From SHLQ01 sp964517125 (GTDB lineage Bacteria > Actinomycetota > Acidimicrobiia > Acidimicrobiales > SHLQ01), in contig CAZFBD010000003.1 in the NCBI GenBank assembly GCA_964517125.1, positions 1 through 64,000 of the forward strand: DNA of 64,000 nucleotides, given 5' to 3'. The notes beneath the pieces were generated by a model that did no database searches, was not told the origin of the DNA, and was given only the letters and a program-made list of their open reading frames with translations. A program made the position numbers and the translations under genes. Positions 15,504-23,674 of the stretch are shown here, piece after piece. Each line of letters opens with the position of its first letter. Within the stretch, counting starts at the first letter, position 1.

Positions 15504-16381
15504 CCGAGCCGTCGCCTCGTGACCTCGAACAGCGCCACCGTGGCAGCAGCAGAGACGTTGAGCGAGGCGACCGTGCCCTGCATGGGGATCGAGACCAGTG
15601 CGTCGCAGCGTTCCCGGGTCAGCCGAGAAAGGCCGGGGCCCTCGGCTCCAAGCACCAGGCACAGCGGTTGGTCGGCAAGATCCAGGTTGAAGATGGAACG
15701 GGGGCCAGCTTCGTCCAGACCCACAACCCAGACATCACGGTCCTTCAGCGACGTGATGGCTGCCGGCACGCCGGCCACCGTGGCGATGGGAACGTGTTCC
15801 ACCGCACCTGCCGCCGTCTTGGTGACCGTGGCGGTGATGCGAGCCGACCGGTGTCGGGGCAACACGATGCCGTGCGCACCAGCGGCGTCGGCCGACCGGA
15901 AGATGGCACCAAGGTTGTGCGGGTCGGTGACCCCATCGACCATGACGAGAAATGGCGTGTCGGTGTCGTCGAGCAACTCCTCGACATCGATGGTTGGCAG
16001 TGCATCGGCCTCGGCCAGAACACCCTGCGCAGACTCGGTGTCGGACAAGGCATCGAAGGCGCCCTTGCCGACTTCACGGACAGGCACTCGATGCTCGTCT
16101 GCGAGCTCGATGATGTCTTCGATGATGGGTGCGGAGTCCAGCCCAGCCGCGAGCACGACCTCGCGGGTGCGGCGGGTGCCGGCGAGCAGCAGCTCGCGAA
16201 CGGCATGCCGACCTTCGACCCGCTCACCGCCAGGACCGCTGGTACGGCGCCCTTCGCCGGCGCTGCCAACACGTTCGGGCTGGGCGTTGCGGCGACCGCC
16301 GCCAGCGTCCTTGCGACGCGGACCGTTGGCGCCCTGACCCTGGCGCGGACGACCGCCGCGGGAACCGCGCTGGCGAGCCAC
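15500..16381 (-). CDS. rlmB: 23S rRNA 2'-O-methyltransferase, TrmH/SpoU family (RlmB-like)
   Basis: A 293-residue SPOUT methyltransferase. Residues 1-45 are an Arg/Gly-rich basic tail; about 52-125 are the SpoU substrate-binding domain (RHAVRELLLAGTRRTREV, GKGAFDALSDTESAQGVLAEA); about 135-290 carry SpoU motifs NLGAIFRSADAAGAHGIVLP, LGAEGPGLSRL and IPMQGTVASLNVSAAATVAL. RlmB modifies G2251 in E. coli 23S rRNA; the exact site here is assumed from homology. The GTG start at 16381 shares its first base with the stop of the upstream RTX gene (TAGTG). It overlaps mshA by 4 bp. Confidence 0.88.
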   Translation of the reverse strand: MARQRGSRGGRPRQGQGANGPRRKDAGGGRRNAQPERVGSAGEGRRTSGPGGERVEGRHAVRELLLAGTRRTREVVLAAGLDSAPIIEDIIELADEHRVPVREVGKGAFDALSDTESAQGVLAEADALPTIDVEELLDDTDTPFLVMVDGVTDPHNLGAIFRSADAAGAHGIVLPRHRSARITATVTKTAAGAVEHVPIATVAGVPAAITSLKDRDVWVVGLDEAGPRSIFNLDLADQPLCLVLGAEGPGLSRLTRERCDALVSIPMQGTVASLNVSAAATVALFEVTRRRLG

Positions 16382-17469
16382 TAGTTGCTCAGCCCAACGT
16401 TCCAGGTGCCCTGATCGGAAATGACCTGAACGAGTGAAACTCCGGACTTCGTGACCGATGCGTCGGAGAACGGTGGCGTGTCTGCCGAGAAGCGGACCTC
16501 GTTGATCATGAGGTCCCGACCTTCGGAGGGCGAGACACCAATGACGCTGAACTTGCCGCGTCCGGTCCACGTGGCGTCGGCGGTGACCAGACCGCCGACC
16601 GGGTTCTTCACGACCCAGACCTGATTGCCGCTTCCCGAACGGTTGGCGTTGCCGACGTCCACTCCCGAGCGGTTCACGAACATGATCGACCATGCTCCGC
16701 CGCCGCTGTCGACCTCGATTGCCGCCGGCCGATCGTTGAACAAGAAGACGCCCTTGTACTCATCGCCGACGTTTCCATAGCTGGCGATCTGCTCACCATC
16801 GCTGTTGAACGCATGGATGTTGAGCGCATCGAACGCGTTCACACCGTCGAGCTTGATCTGCGCCACGTAGAAGTCGTCGCAGCGGTCGATGAAGTCGAAA
16901 CAGTGGCGGGTGACGATGTGGCCGTTCCGCAGATTTGGCGTGACGACGGCATCGCCGGTCCCAGTGCGGAGCCGGTAGTTGCCCGACTCGCATTCGACTG
17001 GGAGGTTGTCGGCGGTGTCGACCGTGCAGTTGTCGTCTCCGTCGCGTCCGTCGAGTCGGTCACGGTCGCTTCCGCCGATGAGCTCATCGTCGTCGAGCCC
17101 GCCGATGAGCCGGTCGAAGCCGTTGCCGCCATTGATGACGTCGGTTGAGCGACCGCCATCGATGCGATCGTTTCCGCCCTCGCCGAAGATCGTGTCGGGG
17201 CCGGTCTCGCCCCAGATCCGGTCGCGGCCTCGGCCACCACAGATGACATCGGCGCCGCGGCCACCACGAATGCGATCGTTGCCGCCAAGGCCGACGATGA
17301 CATCGGCCCCGCGGGTTCCGCGGATGATGTCGTCGCCTTGGGTTCCCACGATCGTGGCCGGAAGGCCGTTGCACGTGGGCACCGCTTGTGCGCTCAGCGC
17401 GGCTGGCACGAGCACGACGGCGAACGTCGTGAGCACAACCAACGTGGAGAGGATGTTTCGAGTTTTCAT
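16381..17469 (-). CDS. Secreted RTX-type calcium-binding repeat protein
   Basis: A 362-residue exported protein. A signal peptide covers residues 1-30 (MKTRNILSTLVVLTTFAVVL, then a cleavage region near LSAQA). About residues 40-150 hold tandem nonapeptide GGxGxDxxx-type repeats (GTQGDDIIRG, GGNDRIRGGRGADVI, GEGGNDRIDGG), which form a Ca-binding parallel beta-roll. The C-terminal 200 residues, with several cysteines, look like a beta-sandwich and were not recognised. The ATG at 17469 is chosen because it starts the signal peptide; an upstream frame is non-conserved. Oddly, it overlaps the start of an rRNA methyltransferase gene. Confidence 0.82.
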   Translation of the reverse strand: MKTRNILSTLVVLTTFAVVLVPAALSAQAVPTCNGLPATIVGTQGDDIIRGTRGADVIVGLGGNDRIRGGRGADVICGGRGRDRIWGETGPDTIFGEGGNDRIDGGRSTDVINGGNGFDRLIGGLDDDELIGGSDRDRLDGRDGDDNCTVDTADNLPVECESGNYRLRTGTGDAVVTPNLRNGHIVTRHCFDFIDRCDDFYVAQIKLDGVNAFDALNIHAFNSDGEQIASYGNVGDEYKGVFLFNDRPAAIEVDSGGGAWSIMFVNRSGVDVGNANRSGSGNQVWVVKNPVGGLVTADATWTGRGKFSVIGVSPSEGRDLMINEVRFSADTPPFSDASVTKSGVSLVQVISDQGTWNVGLSN

Positions 17470-17584
17470 TGCGGCCCTTCGGGTTACGCCATGGACAACC
17501 AAGAAACGGTAGCGAGCCACTCATCCCGGCGACAATGCGGCGCAACTTGTGTCACACCGTGCATTCTGTGCCGAATGTCTGGCC

Positions 17585-18223
17585 TCAGGCGTGATCGATT
17601 CGAAGCCGCTCCAGAAAGAAGTGCACGAAGAATCCCACCGAACCCGCCATCCACACGGTGCCCCAACCCACATCGCCACCAAGCGCCCAACCCACAAGGA
17701 AGGCGGTGAACTCGATGATCGTGCGGGCCAACCACACGGGCAGACCGCGGCGCTCCAACGCCGTCATGAGGCCATCGCGTGGTCCCGGCCCCAACCCCGC
17801 GCCGATGTAGAGCCCGGAGCCCAGGCCGATGAGTGCCGGCGCGGCAAGCAAGGCCAGGACCCGAACGGGCAGCGACTCGAGATCGGGCATGGCCCACAGC
17901 GTCACGTCGATCACCACCCCGATCAGGGCGACGTTCATCAGGGTGCCGAGTCCCATGGGTTCTCCCATGAGGGGGAACACAAGGAGGACGACCAGGCCGG
18001 TGAGCACCGTGGCGGAGCCGATGGTCAGCGGAGTCCGCCCCGCCAGGCCACCGTGAAAGACCGTCCACGGGTTCACACCAAGTGACGCCTCCACTGACAA
18101 GCCGAGCGCAATCCCGAAACACAACAGCCCGATGAGCAGCTGTCGAACACGGCGGGGCTTGGGATCTCGAATCCGGTAGAGCTGGATGGGACCAAATCGC
18201 TGCGTGTCTTCCGCGGAGATCAC
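17585..18223 (-). CDS. YczE/YitT-like multi-pass membrane protein
   Basis: A 212-residue integral membrane protein with about five hydrophobic helices: LLIGLLCFGIALGLSVEASL, IGSATVLTGLVVLLVFPLMG, LGTLMNVALIGVVIDVTLWA, VRVLALLAAPALIGLGSGLY and WLARTIIEFTAFLVGWALGG. The motifs LGVNPWTVFHGG and GAGLGPGPRDGLMTALERR are typical of the YczE (BCR/YitT) membrane family, sometimes annotated as transporter or regulator-linked membrane proteins. The GTG start at 18223 overlaps the ispF stop (GTGA), so it is the third gene of ispD-ispF-yczE. Its role is unknown. Confidence 0.82.
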   Translation of the reverse strand: MISAEDTQRFGPIQLYRIRDPKPRRVRQLLIGLLCFGIALGLSVEASLGVNPWTVFHGGLAGRTPLTIGSATVLTGLVVLLVFPLMGEPMGLGTLMNVALIGVVIDVTLWAMPDLESLPVRVLALLAAPALIGLGSGLYIGAGLGPGPRDGLMTALERRGLPVWLARTIIEFTAFLVGWALGGDVGWGTVWMAGSVGFFVHFFLERLRIDHA

Positions 18224-18708
18224 GTGGTGCGTGCCACGAGCGCCACGGCCCAACACGCAATACCTTCGTTGCGACCCAGGCTGCCAATACCCTCGGGCCG
18301 TTTGCCCTTCACCGTCACCGGAGCGCCGGCAGCGTCCGACAGAAGTTCCTGCATACGTTCTCGCACCGGCGCGAGCTTGGGTGCGTCGAGCACGACTGAG
18401 CAGTCGGCGTTGAGCGGCGTCCACCCAGCTTTGCGAACGCCGACAAGGGCGGCCCGCAGGAGCTCGATGCTGTCGGCGCCCTTCAGCGCCGGGTCGGTAT
18501 CGGGAAAGTGCGAACCGATGTCGCCCAGCCCGGCGGCACCAAGAAACGCGTCGGTGACGGCATGCGCGATGACGTCGGCATCGCTGTGCCCCGCCAGTCC
18601 AGGCCCCGGAAACGCCACGCCGCCAAGCATCATGGGACGGTCGGGGTCGGTCGAGAACGGATGGATGTCAAAGCCCTGGCCCACCCGAATTGCCGGTTGC
18701 TCGGTCAC
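18220..18708 (-). CDS. ispF: 2-C-methyl-D-erythritol 2,4-cyclodiphosphate synthase
   Basis: A 162-residue MEP-pathway enzyme that cyclises CDP-ME-2-phosphate with loss of CMP. Metal ligands lie in GQGFDIHPF (Asp and His) and in the GHSDADVIAHAVTDA motif; other landmarks are GDIGSHFPDTDP and NADCSVVLDAPKL. The length is standard. Its GTG start overlaps the ispD stop (GTGA) and its own stop overlaps the yczE start, so the three genes are translationally coupled. Confidence 0.95.
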   Translation of the reverse strand: MTEQPAIRVGQGFDIHPFSTDPDRPMMLGGVAFPGPGLAGHSDADVIAHAVTDAFLGAAGLGDIGSHFPDTDPALKGADSIELLRAALVGVRKAGWTPLNADCSVVLDAPKLAPVRERMQELLSDAAGAPVTVKGKRPEGIGSLGRNEGIACWAVALVARTT

Positions 18709-19364
18709 GTTTCGTCCTGTTCTGCCGCAGCGTTCAAGACCGCAGCTGCGGTGAGAAGGTCGACCGGATCGGTGATCTTGCGATTCGCCGTCTCTCCCTC
18801 GACCACGACGACGGTACCGCCACCCCGCTCAACCAGCGTTGCGTCATCTGTTGCATCCAGGTCCCCGGCGTGCGCCGACCGCAACGTGCTCGCCGGAAAC
18901 CCCTGCGGTGTCTGTACGGCGAGGAGATCGTCGCGATCCACGACCCCGCCGTTGCGATGACGGATGGTGTCGGCGATGGCCACAGCGGGAACAACTGCGT
19001 CGGCACCTGCCCGAACCGCGGTGATCACCGACTCGAACAGTTCGGCGGTGGCCAACGGTCGGGCAGCATCGTGCACGAGAATGACCTCGCAGCCGCCTGG
19101 TGTGGCGCGCAGGCCGTTTCGGACGGACCCAGCACGGGTCGTTCCACCGGCCACAACGACCAGCTCGGCGTCGGTCGGCGTTGCAAGGTCGATGTCGTCG
19201 ACGGCATCGTCCGGCACCACCACAACCACGCCAGCCGAACTCGCAGCGGCGGTGTTCACCGATCGTTGGAGAACGGAAATCCCGGCGAGGTCTGCGAATT
19301 GCTTGCGACTGCCGAAGCGCAATCCAGAGCCACCTGCCACAACGATGGACCACACCGTTTCCAT
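18705..19364 (-). CDS. ispD: 2-C-methyl-D-erythritol 4-phosphate cytidylyltransferase
   Basis: A 219-residue MEP-pathway enzyme making CDP-ME from MEP and CTP. The nucleotide-binding motif VAGGSGLRFGSRKQFADLAG matches IspD, with later markers VILVHDAARPLAT, AVAIADTI, LLAVQTPQGFP and TDDATLVE. The ATG at 19364 is preferred to one at 19400, which overlaps the divergent Crp-type gene and adds unconserved residues. It is first in the ispD-ispF-yczE unit; 57 bp separate it from the Crp-type regulator. Confidence 0.93.
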   Translation of the reverse strand: METVWSIVVAGGSGLRFGSRKQFADLAGISVLQRSVNTAAASSAGVVVVVPDDAVDDIDLATPTDAELVVVAGGTTRAGSVRNGLRATPGGCEVILVHDAARPLATAELFESVITAVRAGADAVVPAVAIADTIRHRNGGVVDRDDLLAVQTPQGFPASTLRSAHAGDLDATDDATLVERGGGTVVVVEGETANRKITDPVDLLTAAAVLNAAAEQDET

Positions 19365-19421
19365 GCAGATTTCTGACGAATCAGCGAGACCGTGGCTCAT
19401 GTCACTATCATCGCCTATGTC

Positions 19422-20081
19422 ATGGTTGATTCCTCACTCCTCTCGTCCGTAGATCTTTTCCGCGATGTCGCCCCGGAGCACATCGCCGAGCTCTCGACCT
19501 CGGCGACCGAACGGTCGCTCTGGAGGGGTGACGTGCTCTTCGGCGAAGGGCAGGAGCCCGACGCGCTCTACATCGTCACCAGCGGAAGAATCGCCATCGC
19601 CAACAAGTCCATCGACGGCCGCGAATCTGTCGTGGCGCTCATGGAAGATGGCGATCTGTTTGGCGAGATGGGGCTCTTCGACGGGCTCGGACGTTCGGCC
19701 GAGGCCCGGGCGCTCGAACCATCCAAGGTCGCCGAGATCCCCTACGAACCCGTTCGCCGCACGTACGAAGCCCATCCCGAACTGCTGTGGCGCGTCGTCG
19801 ACATGTTGGCCCGGCGCCTTCGGTCCATGGATGAAGCGCTCGCCGACTCCGTCTTCCTCGACGTCACCGGCCGTACCGCCAAGCGCCTCCTGGAACTCGC
19901 CGGCGAGGCCGACGAGTTCACGCTGCCAATCACCCAGGAAGAACTCTCGGGCATGGTTGGTGCATCACGTGAACGTGTCAACAAGGCCATCAGCGCCTTC
20001 ATTCGCCTCGGCTGGCTGAGCCAGACCGACCGGCGCTACACCATCACCAACCGCAAGCAGCTCGAAATCCGCTCTCGGTAG
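19422..20081 (+). CDS. Crp/Fnr family transcriptional regulator
   Basis: A 219-residue regulator. The cyclic-nucleotide-binding beta-roll covers about residues 12-125 (GDVLFGEGQEPDALYIVTSG, GDLFGEMGLFDGLGRSAEAR). A dimerisation helix follows, and a winged helix covers about 150-219 (LPITQEELSGMVGASRERVN, then ISAFIRLGWLSQTDRRYTI). The layout matches the actinobacterial GlxR/Crp type; cAMP binding is plausible from GEMGLF plus the following Arg but not certain. The ATG at 19422 leaves a clean intergenic region to ispD. A strong terminator follows. Confidence 0.9.
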   Translation: MVDSSLLSSVDLFRDVAPEHIAELSTSATERSLWRGDVLFGEGQEPDALYIVTSGRIAIANKSIDGRESVVALMEDGDLFGEMGLFDGLGRSAEARALEPSKVAEIPYEPVRRTYEAHPELLWRVVDMLARRLRSMDEALADSVFLDVTGRTAKRLLELAGEADEFTLPITQEELSGMVGASRERVNKAISAFIRLGWLSQTDRRYTITNRKQLEIRSR

Positions 20082-20108
20082 CAACACTCCATCGCCAGAA
20101 CGCACGAA

Positions 20109-20134
20109 CGCCCCGGCCGTTGGCCGGGGCGTTT
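20109..20134 (+). terminator. Rho-independent terminator after the Crp-type gene
   Basis: CGCCCCGGCC and GGCCGGGGCG form a perfect 10-bp GC-rich stem around GTT, followed by GTTTC on the plus strand, 27 bp past the stop. The T-run is short but normal for a high-GC genome. Confidence 0.8.
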
Positions 20135-20155
20135 CGCACTGGGGGGTTGGTTTTG

Positions 20156-22684
20156 TCAGTGCGAGATTGCGTCCAGCACGTTGAGTTTTCCTGCCCGCCG
20201 GGCAGGGAGGAACCCGGCGAGCAGACCGGCGGCCGAGGCCACCAGAACGAGAACCCCGATCGAAACCCAGGGGACAGCCAGGTTGCTCAGGACCTCGTCG
20301 GGGGTTGCGATCACGACCAGGATGCCGAAGACAATCCCGACCGCTGCGCCAAGCAGCGCACCCACACCAGACACGATTGCAGCTTCCCAACGGACCATGC
20401 GATGCATCTGACCTCGAGTCATGCCAACCGCCCGAAGCAGGCCCAGTTCCCGGGTCCGTTCGAAGATCGACAGGGCCATCGTGTTCACGATGCCGATGAA
20501 AGCGATCAGAATCGCCAGTCCCAGGAAACCGCTGAGCATCTGCAACAGAAAGTCCACCTGGCCGCTGATGCTCTCCCGGTAGTCGGCGGCCGATTGGGCA
20601 TCGACCTGCGGGAAGCTGGAGGAGAGGTCGGCGAAGAACGCATCGGCGGCCTCGGGGGTGGAACCGCCGGCGATTGAGGCAGCAACCCAGTCGTAGCTGT
20701 CTTGTTCGCCAATCGTGTCCCACCGGTCGCTGGTGACCAGGGCGCCTTCGAAGATGTTGCCATCGGAGAACATGGCCACCAGTTCGAGATCGACCGTCGA
20801 CCCGTCGGCGAGCTCCACCGGAGCGGAATCACCCAGGACGAGTCCGAGTTCCTCGGCCACGGTGTCACGCAAGGCCATCGTGTCGTCGGTGACGGCATCC
20901 CATGAACCCTCGACCAGGCCGAGATCCAGCAGGTTGTCCATGGACTCGAACGGCAGCGTGCCAATTTCGTGATCCACACCGGCGATATCGGTACCCCAGT
21001 ACTTCATGCCGGCAACGTCGACCAGATCGTCGCTCGCTTGCATCTGCTCAAAGGCAGCAACCGGAACCAGACCGTTCGACACGGGGAAGGCTGCGTAGTC
21101 GGCCTGCACGGTCGTCTCCAGGAGTTCGTTCAGATCCGATTTCAGGGACTGCCCAACAACAAACGCCATCGACACGAGCGAGAGTCCGATCATGAGAGCG
21201 GCAGCCGTGGTGGCGGTACGCCGAGGGTTGCGTGCGGCGTTCTCCTTGGCCAGCACACCGGGACGCCGGTACACGGCTGCGATCGGTGCACCCAGCGTGC
21301 GGGAGATTGGGGCAGCGACCAACGGGCTCAGCAGCGTGATGCCGATGAACAAGGTCGCGGCGCCAATTCCGAGGAGCGCAAGGAGCAACGCCGTGCTGTC
21401 GAGGCCACCGAAGAGGGCAACGGCCGTGAGCGCAGCGCCAGCGAAGGACAACACACCACCAATGATCAGCGAGCGGCGGCCTTCACGGGGATCGCCGGAG
21501 TCGTGTCCGGAGATTGCGGTGACCGGAGCCGTCATGCCGGCGCGGCGAGCGGGAACCCATGCCGATGCCATGGTGACCCCAACACCCACGCCAATGCCGA
21601 TGAGCGCCGTGGCAACCGAGATGGGCTTGTCGAAGTCGGGCAGCGTCGCACCGAGTGCGTTCAGCAGCGCTTCCATTCCGTACGCCAGGCCAAGGCCGAT
21701 GAACAGGCCGATCGTCGAAGCCACGAGTCCGACCACGAAGGCCTCACCAAGAACGGCCCGCTGGACCTGCTTGGGAGTGGCACCAATTGCCCGGAGCAAT
21801 CCGAGTTCCCGGACACGCTGACTCATGACGATGTTGAAGGTGTTGGCGATGATGAAGATCGACACGAACAGGGCCACGATGGCGAACGACCGCAGCACCC
21901 AGGCAAACACGTTGATGAAGGCGTTGAACTCGGCCCGCTGTTCGGCGTTGAGGTCGGCGGTGTCGAGTGCGATGTAGTCGGAACCAAGCTCGGCTTCCAC
22001 GGCCGCCTGCACGTCGCCGACCGCAGCCGAGCCGTCGGTGGCGATGACGATGCTGTCGTAGCGGCCGACATCGTCGAACAACTCCTGCGCTGCGCCCAGT
22101 TCAAACGCCATCAGCGTTGCGCCGTTGGTCGTGTTGTCCTGACCGAATCGCAGGGTGCCGACCAGCTCGGCCGATGTCACGCCCTGGTCGTTGGGCACCA
22201 CGATGTCGTAGGTGTCACCAACGATGAACCCGTGGGTCTCGGCCGCGGTCATGTCAATGACCCACTCGCCGGGTCCCGTTGGCGCTCGCCCGGTCTCGAT
22301 GGTGCTCGGGTTCAGCTGCGCGTCCTCCACCCAGCTGAACGCGAACTGTGGGGGCCCGTCGAGGGTGATCGTTTCGCCGCTGGGTGTCACCGGTAGCACG
22401 GTGCTCTCCCAGGCTTCGACGACCGGTTCCGCAAGACGCACACCGTCAACGGCGTTGAGCCGGGTGATGTCGGCGGCGGTCAGGTCGACGTCGTTGTTGT
22501 TCGACCGGACCTCGATGTCGGTTCCCTGAACAATCTCGGCCGACAGGTCGCCGAACGATGCCCGCAGGCCGTCGCTCAGAATGTTCGCTGCGCTGATGAA
22601 GCCAACGCCAAGCACGATGGCCAGTGCCGTGAGCGCCAAGCGGACCTTGTTGGCAGCCACGTTCTTGATGGTGATGTTCCACAT
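20156..22684 (-). CDS. ABC transporter permease with two FtsX domains (MacB-like)
   Basis: An 842-residue permease. An N-terminal helix (VRLALTALAIVLGVGFISAA) is followed by a large extracellular domain (about residues 40-260). A first FtsX core (about 265-400) includes VSIFIIANTFNIVMSQRVRE and LGLLRAIGATPKQVQR. Extra helices follow at about 410-520, then a second extracellular domain (about 535-710) and a second FtsX core (about 715-842) with NTMALSIFERTRELGLLRAV and FLPARRAGKLNVLDAI. This duplicated layout is standard for actinobacterial lipoprotein- or peptide-export permeases. The ATG has GGGAGAG six bases upstream. It follows its ATPase gene by 28 bp. The substrate is unknown. Confidence 0.9.
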   Translation of the reverse strand: MWNITIKNVAANKVRLALTALAIVLGVGFISAANILSDGLRASFGDLSAEIVQGTDIEVRSNNNDVDLTAADITRLNAVDGVRLAEPVVEAWESTVLPVTPSGETITLDGPPQFAFSWVEDAQLNPSTIETGRAPTGPGEWVIDMTAAETHGFIVGDTYDIVVPNDQGVTSAELVGTLRFGQDNTTNGATLMAFELGAAQELFDDVGRYDSIVIATDGSAAVGDVQAAVEAELGSDYIALDTADLNAEQRAEFNAFINVFAWVLRSFAIVALFVSIFIIANTFNIVMSQRVRELGLLRAIGATPKQVQRAVLGEAFVVGLVASTIGLFIGLGLAYGMEALLNALGATLPDFDKPISVATALIGIGVGVGVTMASAWVPARRAGMTAPVTAISGHDSGDPREGRRSLIIGGVLSFAGAALTAVALFGGLDSTALLLALLGIGAATLFIGITLLSPLVAAPISRTLGAPIAAVYRRPGVLAKENAARNPRRTATTAAALMIGLSLVSMAFVVGQSLKSDLNELLETTVQADYAAFPVSNGLVPVAAFEQMQASDDLVDVAGMKYWGTDIAGVDHEIGTLPFESMDNLLDLGLVEGSWDAVTDDTMALRDTVAEELGLVLGDSAPVELADGSTVDLELVAMFSDGNIFEGALVTSDRWDTIGEQDSYDWVAASIAGGSTPEAADAFFADLSSSFPQVDAQSAADYRESISGQVDFLLQMLSGFLGLAILIAFIGIVNTMALSIFERTRELGLLRAVGMTRGQMHRMVRWEAAIVSGVGALLGAAVGIVFGILVVIATPDEVLSNLAVPWVSIGVLVLVASAAGLLAGFLPARRAGKLNVLDAISH

Positions 22685-22712
22685 GATGTTCTCTCCCTTT
22701 TGGTTTCGCAGC

Positions 22713-23468
22713 TCAGCGCTGGGTTGCCCGACGCAAGGTGCTGAGGATGGTGTCGGTGTCGGGGTTCAGGACTTCGTCGACGATTCGACCGTCGGCAAGG
22801 AACAACGCCCGGTCGGCGTAGGACGCGGCGACAGGGTCGTGGGTGACCATCACGATGGTCTGGTTGTACTCGTTCACCGCTCGGCGCATGAACGACAGGA
22901 TCTCCGCTCCGGTGGTGGAGTCCAGGTTTCCGGTCGGTTCGTCGGCGAAGACGACCTCGGGCCGAGACGCAAGTGCCCGGGCCACCGCCACACGCTGCTG
23001 CTGTCCGCCCGAAAGCTCATTGGGCTTGTGCTCCAGGCGGTCGCCCAGACCAACCGCCCGGATGACCTCGTCGAGCCAGCTCTCGTCGTGCTGATCCCGA
23101 CCAAGATCCAGCGGAAGGGTGATGTTCTCGAGAGTGGTCAGCGTCGGCACCAGGTTGAATGCCTGGAAGACGAAACCGATCTTGGTGCGGCGGAGCAGGG
23201 TGAGTTCCCGCTCGCTCAGCTGAGAGAGATCGGTGCCGCCAACCATGACTCGCCCCGAGCTCAGCCGGTCCAGCCCAGCCAGCGTGTGCATGAGGGTGGA
23301 CTTGCCGGAACCCGACGGGCCCATGATCGCGGTGAACTGGCCCTTGGTGAACGTGACGCTCACGTCGTCGAGGGCGGTGACCCGGGTATCCCCCGAGCCG
23401 TAGATCTTCGTGGCGTTCTCTGTGCGAGCCGCCAACTCGGTCAGTACTGGTGTGTCGATGACTGCCAT
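22713..23468 (-). CDS. ABC transporter ATP-binding protein (LolD/MacB-type)
   Basis: A 251-residue ATPase partnered with the FtsX-type permease downstream. Walker A is GPSGSGKST, the Q-loop lies in IGFVFQAFNL, the signature is LSGGQQQRVAVARAL, Walker B is VVFADEPTGNLD and the switch His is in VMVTHDP. The ATG at 23468 with GGGAGAG upstream is preferred over a frame start at 23531. The SGQQQ signature and EPTGNLD are typical of the MacB/LolD subgroup, which works mechanically on extracytoplasmic substrates. Confidence 0.93.
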   Translation of the reverse strand: MAVIDTPVLTELAARTENATKIYGSGDTRVTALDDVSVTFTKGQFTAIMGPSGSGKSTLMHTLAGLDRLSSGRVMVGGTDLSQLSERELTLLRRTKIGFVFQAFNLVPTLTTLENITLPLDLGRDQHDESWLDEVIRAVGLGDRLEHKPNELSGGQQQRVAVARALASRPEVVFADEPTGNLDSTTGAEILSFMRRAVNEYNQTIVMVTHDPVAASYADRALFLADGRIVDEVLNPDTDTILSTLRRATQR

Positions 23469-23588
23469 CGTGCTCTCCCATTCGCTGCGTCCGCCGGGTG
23501 CGAATCGCTTGAAAACAGCCTGAAGGAGCATGCGGTCCGGGTCGTCAGCCCAAGGGATGTTTGCGGTCCTCCTCCCGTGGGTGGAGGA

Positions 23589-23632
23589 CCCTCATCCTCA
23601 CCTCAGGGTTTCCCCCGAGATGAGGATGAGGG
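23589..23632. terminator. Inverted repeat downstream of radA
   Basis: CCCTCATCCTCA at 23589-23600 pairs with TGAGGATGAGGG at 23621-23632 around a 20-base loop that itself can pair partly (CCTC with GAGA nearby). It lies 43 bp past the radA stop and before the ABC ATPase start. No T-run follows, so termination is only likely. Confidence 0.5.
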
Positions 23633-23674
23633 GTGGAGGGACAACGGTGGAATTCGGGGTGCAGGCGAGAACGC

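Noticed and set aside
15504..15662. 53-residue N-terminal extension of MshA
   Set aside because: Overlaps rlmB coding sequence; the GTG at 15503 gives the conserved MshA start.
14649..16337. 562-codon open frame on the plus strand
   Set aside because: Antisense to mshA and rlmB, both clearly real.
20969..22396. 475-codon open frame on the plus strand
   Set aside because: It is antisense to the FtsX-type permease and has biased, charged composition typical of a high-GC shadow frame.
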